Position numbers and translations under genes: made by a program. From Paraburkholderia translucens (GTDB taxonomy: Bacteria > Pseudomonadota > Gammaproteobacteria > Burkholderiales > Burkholderiaceae): 64,000 bases of DNA. The stretch spans positions 62,001-126,000 of the forward strand of contig NZ_JAJITC010000017.1 of NCBI RefSeq assembly GCF_020881035.1, given 5' to 3'. The notes beneath the pieces were generated by a model. It saw nothing but the letters and a program-made list of their open reading frames with translations, searched no databases and had not been told where the DNA came from. Positions 8,255 to 16,278 of the stretch are shown here, piece by piece (positions within the stretch are counted from its first letter, which is position 1; every line of letters begins with the position of its first letter).

Positions 8255-10474
8255 ATGTCCGCTTCGTCCTCCCGGTCCACCGCGCGCCCCGCCTCGATCG
8301 CCGCGCTCTGCGACGCCGCGGCCCACTGGGCGCGCACCGACGGCCTCGTGTGGATCTACCTGTTCAAGGTGCTTGCGGCGTGCTTCCTCGCACTCGGCGT
8401 CGCGATGAAGCTCGATCTGCCGCAGCCGCGCACCGCGCTCACCACCGTGTTCATCGTGATGCAGCCGCAAAGCGGCGCGGTGTTCGCGAAGAGCTTCTAC
8501 CGGATCTGCGGCACGCTGGTCGGCCTCATCGTGATGCTCGCGCTGATCGGCCTGTTCGCGCAGCAGCCGGAGCTGTTCATCATCTCGACCGCGATCTGGG
8601 TCGGCATCTGCACCGCGGGCGCCGCGCGCAATCGCAATTTCCGTTCGTACGGCTTCGTGCTGGCCGGCTATACGGCCGCGCTGATCGGCATTCCAGCGGC
8701 GCAACATCCGGACGGCGCGTTCCTGAGCGCGCTTACGCGGGTCGCGGAAGTCGTGATCGGCATCATCTGCGCGGGCGCGGTCAGCGGCCTCGTGTTTCCG
8801 CAATTCGCCGGCCTGCAGATGCGCAGCACCGTGCGCGCGCGTTTCTCGGCCTTCGTCGAGTACGTGTCGGCGTCGCTTGCAGGACGCAACGATCGCGCGC
8901 AGATCGAGGCGACCAATGCGCGTTTCGTCGCCGACATCGTCGGTTTCGAGGCCGCGCGCAGCGTCGCCGTGTTCGAGGGTCCCGCTACGCGGATGCGCGG
9001 CGGCCGTCTCGCGCGTCTGAACAGCGAGTTCATGACCGCGTCGACGCGTTTTCATGCACTGCATCAGTTGATGAACCGTCTGCGCGAGAACGGCACGCAC
9101 GGCGCGGCGATCGCGATCGCCGCGCTCGAACCGTACTTCAAGGAGATCGCGCCGCTGCTCGCGAAGTCGGGCGAGCCGGTGCTGAGCGCGGCCGACGCCG
9201 CGCACGCGGCCGCGCAGCTCGACGTGTACAAGGCCGAGTTGCCGGGACGCGTGCGCGCGACGCGCGGCGAGCTCGAAACCCACCCCGACGCGCCGCTGCT
9301 CGATTTCGACACGGCCGCGGAACTGCTGTATCGCTTCATCGACGACCTGCATGCGTATGCGGCGACCTACGCGTCGCTCGCGGTCGACACGCACGCGCGC
9401 GAGCGCTCGATCGAGCGCTACGAGCCGAAGACCAACGCGATCGCGGCCGGCGTCGCGGGCCTGCGCGCGGCTATCGTGATGATGCTGCTCGGCGCGTTCT
9501 GGATCGCGACCGCCTGGCCGAGCGGCGCGACGATGACGCTGGACGCGGCGGCCGTGTGCGCGCTCGCGTCGTCGTCGCCGGATCCGAAGCGCACCGCGTT
9601 CCAGATGGCCGGCGGCACGCTGCTCGCCACACTGATGGGCATGATCGCGGTGTTCGGCGTGTATCCGCACATCGACGGCTTCGCGATGCTGTGCGTCGCG
9701 CTCACGCCGTTCCTGCTGCTCGGCGTGTTCATGACCACGCGTGCGAAGCTTGCGGGCTACGGAATCGGCTATTGCATCTTCTTCTGCTTTCTCGCCGGCC
9801 CCGACAACGTCATCCACTACGACCCGAGCGCGTTCATGAACGACGCGCTCGCGCTGGTGCTGTCGATGCTGGTGTCGTCGATGGCGTTCGCGGTGCTGCT
9901 GCCGCCCTCGACGCCGTGGCTGCGCAACCGCCTGCTCGTCGACCTGCGCCGCCAGGTGGTGCTGGCGGCTCGTGCGGGTCTGGGGCGCGTGCGCTCGCGC
10001 TTCGAGAGCGGCGCGCGCGATCTGATGTTCCAGATCAACGCGCTGGCGCCGAACGAGCCTGAAACGAAGCGCGACACGCTGCGCTGGCTCTTTTCGGTGC
10101 TCGAAGTCGGCAACGCGGTGATCGACCTGCGCCGCGAAGTGGCGACGCTGCCCGACGTGCCGCGCTATCAGAAAACGGCCGCGTGGCGCGTCGCGCTGCG
10201 CGCGTTGTTCGGCGCGCTCGCGGCGCTGTTCGAGCGGCCGCAGGAACAGCACTTCGCGCGCGCGCTCGCGGCGACCACGGACGCGCTGACCGAAGTGCAG
10301 CAGATGATGGCCGGCTTCACGCCCTCGCGCGAAGAGCGCCACCAGCTGCTGCGCATCCTCAGTCAACTGCATTTCATCCGTACCGCGCTGCTCGATCCGC
10401 AGTCGCCGCTCGCCTCGGCGATCGGCGCGCGCGCGGGCGCGTCAGAAGAAGAAGGAGTTCCTCATGCCGCGTGA
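8255..10474 (+). CDS. FUSC-family inner-membrane transporter (AaeB-like)
   Basis: A 739-residue protein with two clusters of membrane helices (residues ~28-190 and ~400-555) separated and followed by soluble helical segments, the layout of AaeB/FUSC exporters. Signature phrases include LPQPRTALTTVFIVMQPQSG and FGVYPHIDGF. AaeB with AaeA exports p-hydroxybenzoate-type aromatic acids in E. coli. Here the addition of an outer-membrane factor gene in the same operon makes a complete tripartite pump plausible. Its 3' end overlaps the DUF1656 gene by 11 bases. Confidence 0.92.
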   Translation: MSASSSRSTARPASIAALCDAAAHWARTDGLVWIYLFKVLAACFLALGVAMKLDLPQPRTALTTVFIVMQPQSGAVFAKSFYRICGTLVGLIVMLALIGLFAQQPELFIISTAIWVGICTAGAARNRNFRSYGFVLAGYTAALIGIPAAQHPDGAFLSALTRVAEVVIGIICAGAVSGLVFPQFAGLQMRSTVRARFSAFVEYVSASLAGRNDRAQIEATNARFVADIVGFEAARSVAVFEGPATRMRGGRLARLNSEFMTASTRFHALHQLMNRLRENGTHGAAIAIAALEPYFKEIAPLLAKSGEPVLSAADAAHAAAQLDVYKAELPGRVRATRGELETHPDAPLLDFDTAAELLYRFIDDLHAYAATYASLAVDTHARERSIERYEPKTNAIAAGVAGLRAAIVMMLLGAFWIATAWPSGATMTLDAAAVCALASSSPDPKRTAFQMAGGTLLATLMGMIAVFGVYPHIDGFAMLCVALTPFLLLGVFMTTRAKLAGYGIGYCIFFCFLAGPDNVIHYDPSAFMNDALALVLSMLVSSMAFAVLLPPSTPWLRNRLLVDLRRQVVLAARAGLGRVRSRFESGARDLMFQINALAPNEPETKRDTLRWLFSVLEVGNAVIDLRREVATLPDVPRYQKTAAWRVALRALFGALAALFERPQEQHFARALAATTDALTEVQQMMAGFTPSREERHQLLRILSQLHFIRTALLDPQSPLASAIGARAGASEEEGVPHAA

Positions 10475-10664
10475 TATCGCCGTGCTCGATGCCTATGTGC
10501 CGGCCATTCTGCTGCTGTTCATCGCGGGCGCCGCGCTTACCTGGCTCATCGATCGCGTGATCGCCTATACCGGCCTGTACCGCGTGGTATGGCACCCCTC
10601 CCTGTTCCGGGCCAGCTTGCTCGTGTCCGTGTGCGGCCTTCTCGGCCTCGCCGTTTATCGTTGA
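10464..10664 (+). CDS. DUF1656 small membrane protein (AaeX-like)
   Basis: Sixty-six residues with two membrane spans (AILLLFIAGAALTWLIDRVI and SLLVSVCGLLGLAVYR) and the conserved WHPSLFR between them, as in AaeX/DUF1656. It overlaps the FUSC gene and is preceded by GAAGGAG. It lies 13 bases before the HlyD gene. It is part of the pump operon; its precise role is unknown, possibly an accessory subunit. Confidence 0.9.
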   Translation: MPRDIAVLDAYVPAILLLFIAGAALTWLIDRVIAYTGLYRVVWHPSLFRASLLVSVCGLLGLAVYR

Positions 10665-10677
10665 CCAGAGTCGAAAC

Positions 10678-11559
10678 ATGATCATCCGAAATCTTGTGGG
10701 CTTCATCGCGACAGCCGTCATTTTCATCGTCGCGATCCTGATTGGCCGCGTCCTGTGGGTTCATTACATGGATGAGCCGTGGACCCGCGACGGCCGCGTG
10801 CGCGCCGAGATCGTCAACGTCGCGCCGGACGTGTCGGGCGCGATCGTCGATCTGCCTGTCAAGGACAACCAGTTCGTGAAGAAGGGCGATCTGCTCATGC
10901 AGATCGATCCGTCGCACTATCAGATCGCGGTCGAGCAGGCGCAGGCTGCGGTCGCCGCGCGCAAGGCCGAATTGCAGATGAAGCGCGACGACGCGCAACG
11001 GCGTGCCGATATGGATTCGCAAGTGGTGTCGAAGGAAAGCCGCGAGAACGCGACGCATACCGCGTCCGCCGCCGATGCAGCCTATCAGCAGGCGCTCGCC
11101 GCGCTCGACGCCGCTAAGCTGAACCTGCAGCGCACGCGCGTCGTGTCGCCGGTCGACGGCTACGTGACGAACCTCTCGGTGTTCCGCGGCGACTATGCGA
11201 GCGCCGGCGCCGCCAAGCTCGCGATCGTCGACAGCCACTCGTTCTGGGTGTACGGCTATTTCGAGGAAACCAAGCTGCCGCACGTGCGCGTCGGCGATCA
11301 GGCCGAAGTGCGGCTGATGAGCGGCGGCACGCTGCAGGGCCACGTGGAAAGCATCTCGCGCGGCATCTACGACCGTGACAATCCGCAGAGCCACGAACTG
11401 CTCGCGGACGTGAATCCGACCTTCAACTGGGTGCGCCTCGCGCAGCGCGTGCCGGTGCGCGTGAAGATCGACTCGGTGCCCGCCGACGTGATGCTGGCTG
11501 CCGGCACGACCTGCACGGTGATCGTGCGGCCCGTGTCTGGGTCAGCCAAGGCGAGCTGA
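10678..11559 (+). CDS. HlyD-family periplasmic adaptor (AaeA-like)
   Basis: A 293-residue membrane-fusion protein. One N-terminal membrane helix (VGFIATAVIFIVAILIG), then the first half-lipoyl motif VAPDVSGAIVDLPVKDNQFVKKGD, a helical hairpin (residues ~85-145), the second half-lipoyl VVSPVDGYVTNLSV and a beta-barrel domain. It would bridge the FUSC protein in the inner membrane and the outer-membrane factor encoded upstream. Last gene of the operon; 20 bases separate its stop from the stop of the convergent chemoreceptor gene. Confidence 0.93.
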   Translation: MIIRNLVGFIATAVIFIVAILIGRVLWVHYMDEPWTRDGRVRAEIVNVAPDVSGAIVDLPVKDNQFVKKGDLLMQIDPSHYQIAVEQAQAAVAARKAELQMKRDDAQRRADMDSQVVSKESRENATHTASAADAAYQQALAALDAAKLNLQRTRVVSPVDGYVTNLSVFRGDYASAGAAKLAIVDSHSFWVYGYFEETKLPHVRVGDQAEVRLMSGGTLQGHVESISRGIYDRDNPQSHELLADVNPTFNWVRLAQRVPVRVKIDSVPADVMLAAGTTCTVIVRPVSGSAKAS

Positions 11560-11579
11560 CGCCCGTCTCGGGCTGCGTC

Positions 11580-13184
11580 CTATAGCCTGAACTGCCGCAC
11601 CATCGCCTTCAGCCCGCGCGCCTGGTCGTCGAGCGAGCGAGCCGCGGCGGTGGCCTGCTCCACCAGCGCGGCGTTCTGCTGCGTGCCGGCGTCCATCTGC
11701 GTGACCGCAAGATTGATCGCCTCGATGCCGGCGCTCTGCTCGGATGACGCCGCCGAAATCTCGCCCATGATGTCGGTCACGCGCTTCACGGCCTTCACGA
11801 CTTCGTCCATCGTCTGACCAGCATCCGCGGCGAGCGTCGAGCCGTTGGCGACGCGCTCGACCGAAGTCTGGATCAAGCCCTTGATCTCCTTCGCGGCCGC
11901 CGCGCTGCGCTGCGCGAGATTGCGCACTTCCGCCGCGACCACCGAAAAGCCACGCCCCTCCTCGCCCGCGCGCGCCGCCTCGACGGCCGCGTTCAACGCG
12001 AGGATGTTGGTCTGAAACGCGATCCCCTCGATCACCCCGATGATGTCGCCGATGCTGCGAGCGCTGTCGTTGATGTCGCTCATCGTCGCGACCACGCGGC
12101 TCACGACCGCGCCACCCTGCTCGGCAATCTCCGACGCGTTGTTCGCGAGCGTGCTCGCCTGCTTCGCGTTGTCGGCGTTCTGACGCACCGTCGACGTCAG
12201 TTGCTCCATGCTGCTCGCCGTGCGTTCGAGCGCGAGCGCCTGCTGCTCGGTGCGCTGCGACAGGTCGAGGTTGCCCATCGAAATCTGCCCGGAGGCGGTC
12301 GCGATCGCATCAGCGCTCGACGCGATGTCGGCAACCGTCGTCGCGAGCCCGCTTTGCATCTCGGACAGCGCAAACAGCACGCTCGAGCGGTCCTTGCCGC
12401 CGAGAGCGATGCGGTTCGACAGATCGCCCGCGGCGATGCGGCGCGCGATCTCCTTCGCATACGCGGGCTCGCCACCGAGTTGCGCGGTGAGCCGCCGCAC
12501 GACCCAAGCGGCGATGCCGAACGCGAGCGCGATCAGCGCGAGCGTCATCACCGCGATCATCACGAACGACGAGTGGTAGATGAAGCCCGACGCGTCGATG
12601 GTCGCCTTCGCGGCGATGCCGCGCTGCGCGACGAGTTGGTCGACGAGCTTTTCGAGCTTGCCGGTTTCGACGAACAGCGACACGTCCTGAGTGCCGACCT
12701 GCCAGTTCATCTGCGACAGATCGAGCGGTTGCGCCTTCACGAGCGTGACGAAGTCGCGCAAATGGGCGCTCCACGTCGCGACCGCGGTGGCGAACGCCTT
12801 CTGTTCGCCGACCGCCTTCGCGTCCGACGTATCGACGTACTGATGCAGCGTGCGCAATTGCTCGTCAAGACCAGCGAGGCCGCGCTCGATGTCGGCGCTC
12901 AGTTCGTCGCGCTCCTTCGCGGTGGTCGCGGTGAGCAGCATCTTTTGCGCGCGGCTCGCGCGCAGCATGTGGCCGCGCGCCTCCTCGGCGGCGCGGCTCG
13001 CGACGTGGCCCTGGTCGAAGATCGATTGCGCCGACGCGTTCAGCCGGCCGATCTGTAGCAGCGAGAACACGCCGATCAGCAGCGTACCGGCGAGCAGAAC
13101 CGCGAAGGCGATCCGCAGTGTTGCCTTGACCGACAGGCCGTTGAGTTTCGTTTCCGCTGCATCATGTGCCACTGCTTTCATCAT
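11580..13184 (-). CDS. methyl-accepting chemotaxis protein
   Basis: A 534-residue chemoreceptor: N-terminal membrane helix (IAFAVLLAGTLLIGVFSLL), a ~150-residue periplasmic four-helix sensor (Tar-like, with RAAEEARGHMLRASRAQKMLL), a second membrane helix, a HAMP-like segment (GGEPAYAKEIARRIAAGDLS) and the long cytoplasmic coiled coil. The hairpin tip is typical: ILALNAAVEAARAGEEGRGF then VVAAEVRNLAQRS. Start chosen at 13184, the first of two adjacent ATG codons; longer in-frame starts add an Arg/Cys-rich stretch. No che genes lie nearby, so it is an orphan receptor. Confidence 0.93.
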   Translation of the reverse strand: MMKAVAHDAAETKLNGLSVKATLRIAFAVLLAGTLLIGVFSLLQIGRLNASAQSIFDQGHVASRAAEEARGHMLRASRAQKMLLTATTAKERDELSADIERGLAGLDEQLRTLHQYVDTSDAKAVGEQKAFATAVATWSAHLRDFVTLVKAQPLDLSQMNWQVGTQDVSLFVETGKLEKLVDQLVAQRGIAAKATIDASGFIYHSSFVMIAVMTLALIALAFGIAAWVVRRLTAQLGGEPAYAKEIARRIAAGDLSNRIALGGKDRSSVLFALSEMQSGLATTVADIASSADAIATASGQISMGNLDLSQRTEQQALALERTASSMEQLTSTVRQNADNAKQASTLANNASEIAEQGGAVVSRVVATMSDINDSARSIGDIIGVIEGIAFQTNILALNAAVEAARAGEEGRGFSVVAAEVRNLAQRSAAAAKEIKGLIQTSVERVANGSTLAADAGQTMDEVVKAVKRVTDIMGEISAASSEQSAGIEAINLAVTQMDAGTQQNAALVEQATAAARSLDDQARGLKAMVRQFRL

Positions 13185-13618
13185 CCCCGTCCCACGTGTC
13201 GACGCGCCGGAAAGGTCGGTCCCGGCAAGATCGCTTGTCTTTCCGGGTCTACGGCAGCCCGCTGCGCGATCTTGAATCGCGTTCGAGCAGGCGGCGGGTC
13301 GTGCTGCACTTGCCGTTCCTGGTCCCCGTTCGACGCGCCGCTTCCTGAGGCACGCAATCGCGAACGCTTTATACCGGAGACAAAAACCGCCAAAAAGCCT
13401 AGCCGATGAAGTCATCCGCCCCCATGTCCGATTCGCGACAAAACTTGTCCTTCCAATTCACTCCGGCCACATAAACTTCGGCTTAATGTTCAAAACGCCG
13501 GTAAACGCGACGAAAGGCCGCGGAGCTTCGCGAAACGCGCCTGCCACGCGCGCTGCGCGCACCGGCTCAGCGCCCCAATTTTCCTCTCACCTTCTGCCCG
13601 ATCTTTTTCTTCTAGCGT
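13185..13618. other. intergenic region between divergent chemoreceptor and MFS genes
   Basis: About 430 bases with no gene I can support. Short open frames here are Arg-rich and start without ribosome sites. It must hold the promoters of both flanking genes, but I found no convincing -35/-10 pair. Confidence 0.5.
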
Positions 13619-14884
13619 ATGGAAACGAGCCTCGATAAAAGCGCCCTCGCCGGCGCATCCGCCACGGGGGCGAGCGCGTCTCCGGCCGCTGCCGCGCCGG
13701 CGGCCGCCAAGGTTCAGCGCACCGTGTATTCCGTGCTCGGTGCGATCAGCTTTTCGCACCTGCTCAACGACATGATCCAGTCGCTGATCCTCGCTATCTA
13801 CCCGATGTTCAAGGACAATTTCTCGCTGTCGTTCGGGCAGATCGGTCTGATCACCCTGACCTACCAGATCACCGCCTCGCTGCTGCAGCCGCTCGTCGGC
13901 AGCTATACCGACAAGCATCCGAAGCCGTACTCGCTGCCCGTCGGCATGGGCTTCACGCTCGCCGGCCTGCTGCTGATGTCGGTCGCGCCGAATTTCGGGG
14001 TCCTCCTCGTCGCTGCGGCGCTGGTCGGCTGCGGGTCGTCGGTGTTCCATCCGGAGTCGTCGCGGGTCGCGCGGATGGCGTCGGGCGGACGTCATGGCCT
14101 TGCGCAGTCGCTGTTCCAGGTCGGCGGCAATGCCGGTTCGTCGCTCGGGCCGCTGCTCGCCGCGCTGATCGTGATTCCGCATGGCCAGCGCAGCATCGCG
14201 TGGTTCTCGGCGGCGGCGCTCGTCGCGATCGTCGTGCTCACGCAGATCGGCCGCTGGTACAAGCGTCATCCGTCGGTCAGGAAGGCGCGCGGCCAGGTTG
14301 CGCACGCGACGCTGTCGCGTAACAGGATCATGCTGGCGATGGGCGTGCTGGTGCTGCTGGTGTTCTCCAAGTACTTCTACCTTGCGAGCATCAACAGCTA
14401 CTTCACGTTCTATCTGATCGACAGGTTCCACCTGTCGGTGCAGGCCGCGCAGATCCATCTGTTCGTATTCCTCGCGGCGGTCGCGGCGGGTACGGTGATC
14501 GGCGGACCGATCGGCGACAGGATCGGGCGCAAGTATGTGATCTGGGTGTCGATTCTGGGTGTCGCGCCGTTTACGCTGCTGTTGCCGTATGCGAATCTTT
14601 TCTGGACTGGGGTGCTGACCATTGTGATCGGGGTGGTGCTCGCTTCGGCGTTCTCGGCGATTCTGGTTTATGCGCAGGAGTTGATTCCTGGGAAGGTTGG
14701 GATGGTGGCGGGGTTGTTTTTCGGCTTTGCGTTTGGGCTTGGGGGTGTGGGGGCCGCCGTGCTTGGGCAACTCGCTGATGCGACGAGTATTGCGTTTGTT
14801 TATAAGGTTTGCTCGTTCCTGCCGTTGATCGGGGTGCTGACTGTGCTGTTGCCGGATGTTGAGGGGAAGCGGGCTAACCGTTGA
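13619..14884 (+). CDS. MFS exporter, fosmidomycin-resistance (Fsr) type
   Basis: A 421-residue major facilitator with twelve predicted membrane segments. The opening SFSHLLNDMIQSLILAIYPM and the phrases FSLSFGQIGLITLTYQI and VFHPESSRVARMASGG are diagnostic of Fsr-type exporters. The family expels fosmidomycin and probably other small acids by proton antiport; natural substrate unknown. The first ~35 residues are an Ala-rich cytoplasmic extension. From about 14590 to the stop the codon use changes: G- and T-ending codons (GGG, TTG, GTT, GTG) replace the C-ending codons used earlier. This is next to the lower-GC accessory block. Confidence 0.9.
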   Translation: METSLDKSALAGASATGASASPAAAAPAAAKVQRTVYSVLGAISFSHLLNDMIQSLILAIYPMFKDNFSLSFGQIGLITLTYQITASLLQPLVGSYTDKHPKPYSLPVGMGFTLAGLLLMSVAPNFGVLLVAAALVGCGSSVFHPESSRVARMASGGRHGLAQSLFQVGGNAGSSLGPLLAALIVIPHGQRSIAWFSAAALVAIVVLTQIGRWYKRHPSVRKARGQVAHATLSRNRIMLAMGVLVLLVFSKYFYLASINSYFTFYLIDRFHLSVQAAQIHLFVFLAAVAAGTVIGGPIGDRIGRKYVIWVSILGVAPFTLLLPYANLFWTGVLTIVIGVVLASAFSAILVYAQELIPGKVGMVAGLFFGFAFGLGGVGAAVLGQLADATSIAFVYKVCSFLPLIGVLTVLLPDVEGKRANR

Positions 14885-14968
14885 TGCGGGGCGCGGGGGT
14901 CGGGCTGTGCTCATACGGTGTTGGCCTTTGCTGCCATAGTGCGCCCACTTTCTCTGGGGGAGTCGATC

Positions 14969-15061
14969 ATGTTACGCATCGCATTGGCCCTGATCGTTCT
15001 CGCAGCTGTGATGCTAACGGCCTCTCCTTCGGGTGCTTCCGATAGCGCACAGTCCCAATAA
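14969..15061 (+). CDS. 30-codon secreted peptide or truncated secreted protein
   Basis: ATG at 14969 is preceded by GGGGGAG (14956-14962) six bases upstream, a very strong ribosome site. The peptide starts MLRIALALIVLAAVMLTASP and continues to a TAA at 15059 after SGASDSAQSQ, that is, a signal-peptide-like hydrophobic stretch with a probable cleavage after SGA and only a few residues beyond. Either a genuine short exported peptide or the start of a gene whose remainder was lost at the edge of the accessory block. Confidence 0.5.
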   Translation: MLRIALALIVLAAVMLTASPSGASDSAQSQ

Positions 15062-15219
15062 TCGCGATTGCACGTCCTTTCCATGGGCGGGCCTTGGCAG
15101 GGAGACCCTTCGAGGTCTGCCGGTTTTGGTTGTAGCGCCGGTCTGCCAACCCTGTCATCGTGCCCGCTCACCACTTCCATATGTGTCCGGGCGATCCTTT
15201 TCGATATTCAGGATCGCGA
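15062..15219. other. degenerate spacer after the 30-codon ORF
   Basis: No supported gene. A 47-codon open frame starting near 15082 has no ribosome site and low-complexity Ser/Thr/Gly content. Base composition is below that of flanking core genes. Confidence 0.4.
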
Positions 15220-15420
15220 ATGACCAATTCAAACAAGAACCAAAGTTCCTGACGCCCCCCTGTAGACGCTCTCCAGTATGAACGGCTCGCGCTTGCCGCC
15301 TTCCATCTCTGCGATCGGCAGAGCCAGCGACTGCAACAGTTGATTACACTTGCGACCTCGATGTTCAGGAGTCCTCCCGTGACGGTCGAGGAAAGACACG
15401 AACACCGGAACCTGCCGTAA
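15220..15420 (+). pseudogene. broken small gene with in-frame stop
   Basis: An ATG at 15220 with AGGA upstream opens MTNSNKNQSS and stops at TGA 15250. The same frame then continues with protein-like sequence (VDALQYERLALAAFHLCDR, then QSQRLQQLITLATSMF) until TAA 15418. The middle part has no start codon of its own. A C-run at 15255-15260 marks a place where a one-base change would have shifted the frame. I read this as a decayed gene for an ~65-residue helical protein; family not recognised. Confidence 0.35.
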
Positions 15421-15423
15421 CTC

Positions 15424-15618
15424 ATGATCCAGGTCGGCCAGAACTACCAGCAGAGCAATCGATGCGATCAGGAACTGTTCACGGTGCTTGCGCTCGACGC
15501 GAAGGGGCTTCCGAACCGCCAGTTGACACCGGAGAACGCGGCAGCCCTTCTCGCTGACGCTGCGCAAGGCGTGAACGCAAAGCTGGCGGCGATGGACGCT
15601 TCATGGACACAGCACTAA
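15424..15618 (+). CDS. hypothetical 64-aa protein
   Basis: Starts at ATG 15424, three bases after the TAA that closes the preceding fragment and in the same frame, so it could be the intact 3' part of a once longer gene. The sequence (CDQELFTVLALDAKGLPNR, then QLTPENAAALLADAAQGVNA) is protein-like and helical, soluble, ending SWTQH. No good ribosome site is seen. A strong terminator follows 22 bases after the stop, which fits a real 3' end of a transcription unit. Family not recognised. Confidence 0.5.
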   Translation: MIQVGQNYQQSNRCDQELFTVLALDAKGLPNRQLTPENAAALLADAAQGVNAKLAAMDASWTQH

Positions 15619-15640
15619 CTGGCGTCGATCACTTACGGGA

Positions 15641-15665
15641 AAGCGGCTCAATGCCGCTTTTTTTT
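15641..15665 (+). terminator. intrinsic terminator
   Basis: AAGCGGC (15641-15647), loop TCAAT, GCCGCTT (15653-15659) and then a run of T to 15665. The stem is perfect and the U-tract is long, on the plus strand just after the hypothetical gene ending at 15618. Confidence 0.85.
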
Positions 15666-15693
15666 CGGGCGATGACAGTAGAAAAATGCCTCA

Positions 15694-15752
15694 TAAATTG
15701 AGATAGGTAGAGCAATTGTGAAAATCTGTCGGGACAGTTTTATCTCAATTTA
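15694..15752. repeat. nested inverted repeat (12-bp arms with inner hairpin)
   Basis: TAAATTGAGATA (15694-15705) is repeated exactly in inverted form as TATCTCAATTTA (15741-15752). Inside the 35-base loop is a second perfect dyad, CTGTC-GG-GACAG (15726-15737). The AT-rich block sits just upstream of the accessory effector genes and could be a structured leader, an operator, or a trace of a mobile element. No T-run follows. Confidence 0.6.
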
Positions 15753-15797
15753 ATGTCGTTGACCGTGTCGTGCCTTACATGGCTAATTCGCCGGGTG

Positions 15798-15812
15798 TGT
15801 TCTGAAAGAACA
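15798..15812. promoter_or_regulatory. palindrome TGTTCT-GAA-AGAACA, copy 1
   Basis: Perfect 6-bp inverted repeat with a three-base centre, ending 11 bases before the ATG at 15824 and just before the GAGGT ribosome site. The identical element occurs at 17421-17435 before the paralogous gene with the same spacing. It could be an operator or a hairpin controlling translation. Confidence 0.5.
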
Positions 15813-16050
15813 GAAGAGGTCAGATGGAACAACGGAAACAGAATGAAACTGTGGACAAGGAAGAGTGCGACCTTTGCCGTATCACCTATTCAATCTACTC
15901 CAGGTTCCCGCCAATGCCATCCGCAAAAGCACTGAACGCCGAAACCGGCGAATGGTTTCCGTTTGACAGGCTTCGGTCGTATTCAACCGGGTACCGAATG
16001 GCCGAGGCCTTGGGCTACGCATGGGCGTGCAATTGCCGCGAGCGCGCCCC
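15798..16050 (+). repeat. direct duplication, copy 1 (leader plus N-terminal module)
   Basis: About 250 bases, from the palindrome through codon ~76 of the first gene, are closely repeated at 17421-17674. The two copies diverge abruptly after the codons for AWACNCR. Differences are scattered and many are synonymous or conservative, so the copy is not brand new. Confidence 0.8.
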
Positions 16051-16234
16051 TAAGCGCTACGACGAACAGTTCACGCTGATAGGCCGCGCGGGCAAGCGAC
16101 TGCCTGGAGTGCGTTACCGGGTGCGCGTCGGTTCGAGCGTTCTCGCGAAAGGTGTAACTGATTCTCACGGACGCACGCAGCGTATTTCGACAGTTGACTC
16201 AAAGCAACTCTCTGTCGAAGTCGTTACGTCATAG
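15824..16234 (+). CDS. hypothetical protein: duplicated N-terminal module fused to a T6SS-effector-type linker domain
   Basis: A 136-residue protein. Residues 1-~78 form a module shared with the gene at 17447; it has CDLC (residues 17-20) and ACNC (residues ~71-74), possible metal ligands. Residues ~82-136 read FTLIGRAGKRLPGVRYRV, then VTDSHGRTQRI: this 'DxxGxPLxxxxYRI...GxTDxxGxTxxI' pattern is the small domain found beside VgrG, PAAR proteins and type VI effectors. No signal peptide. It precedes the M35-type peptidase by 44 bases, so it may recruit that peptidase to a spike (inference). Function otherwise unknown. Confidence 0.6.
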   Translation: MEQRKQNETVDKEECDLCRITYSIYSRFPPMPSAKALNAETGEWFPFDRLRSYSTGYRMAEALGYAWACNCRERAPKRYDEQFTLIGRAGKRLPGVRYRVRVGSSVLAKGVTDSHGRTQRISTVDSKQLSVEVVTS

Positions 16235-16278
16235 GGGCGGAGGCCAAATAAGTCAGGTTATTACGGGGAAAACAGACG

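Noticed and set aside
7958..10372. An 804-codon open frame on the minus strand opposite the FUSC gene
   Set aside because: It is Arg/His-rich, has no domain and no ribosome site, and arises because codon bias in the plus-strand gene removes stops in the opposite frame.
15250..15262. Programmed frameshift at TCC-TGA-C near 15250
   Set aside because: Neither a +1 nor a -1 shift leads into a long open frame; both alternatives hit a stop within a few codons, so decay is more likely.
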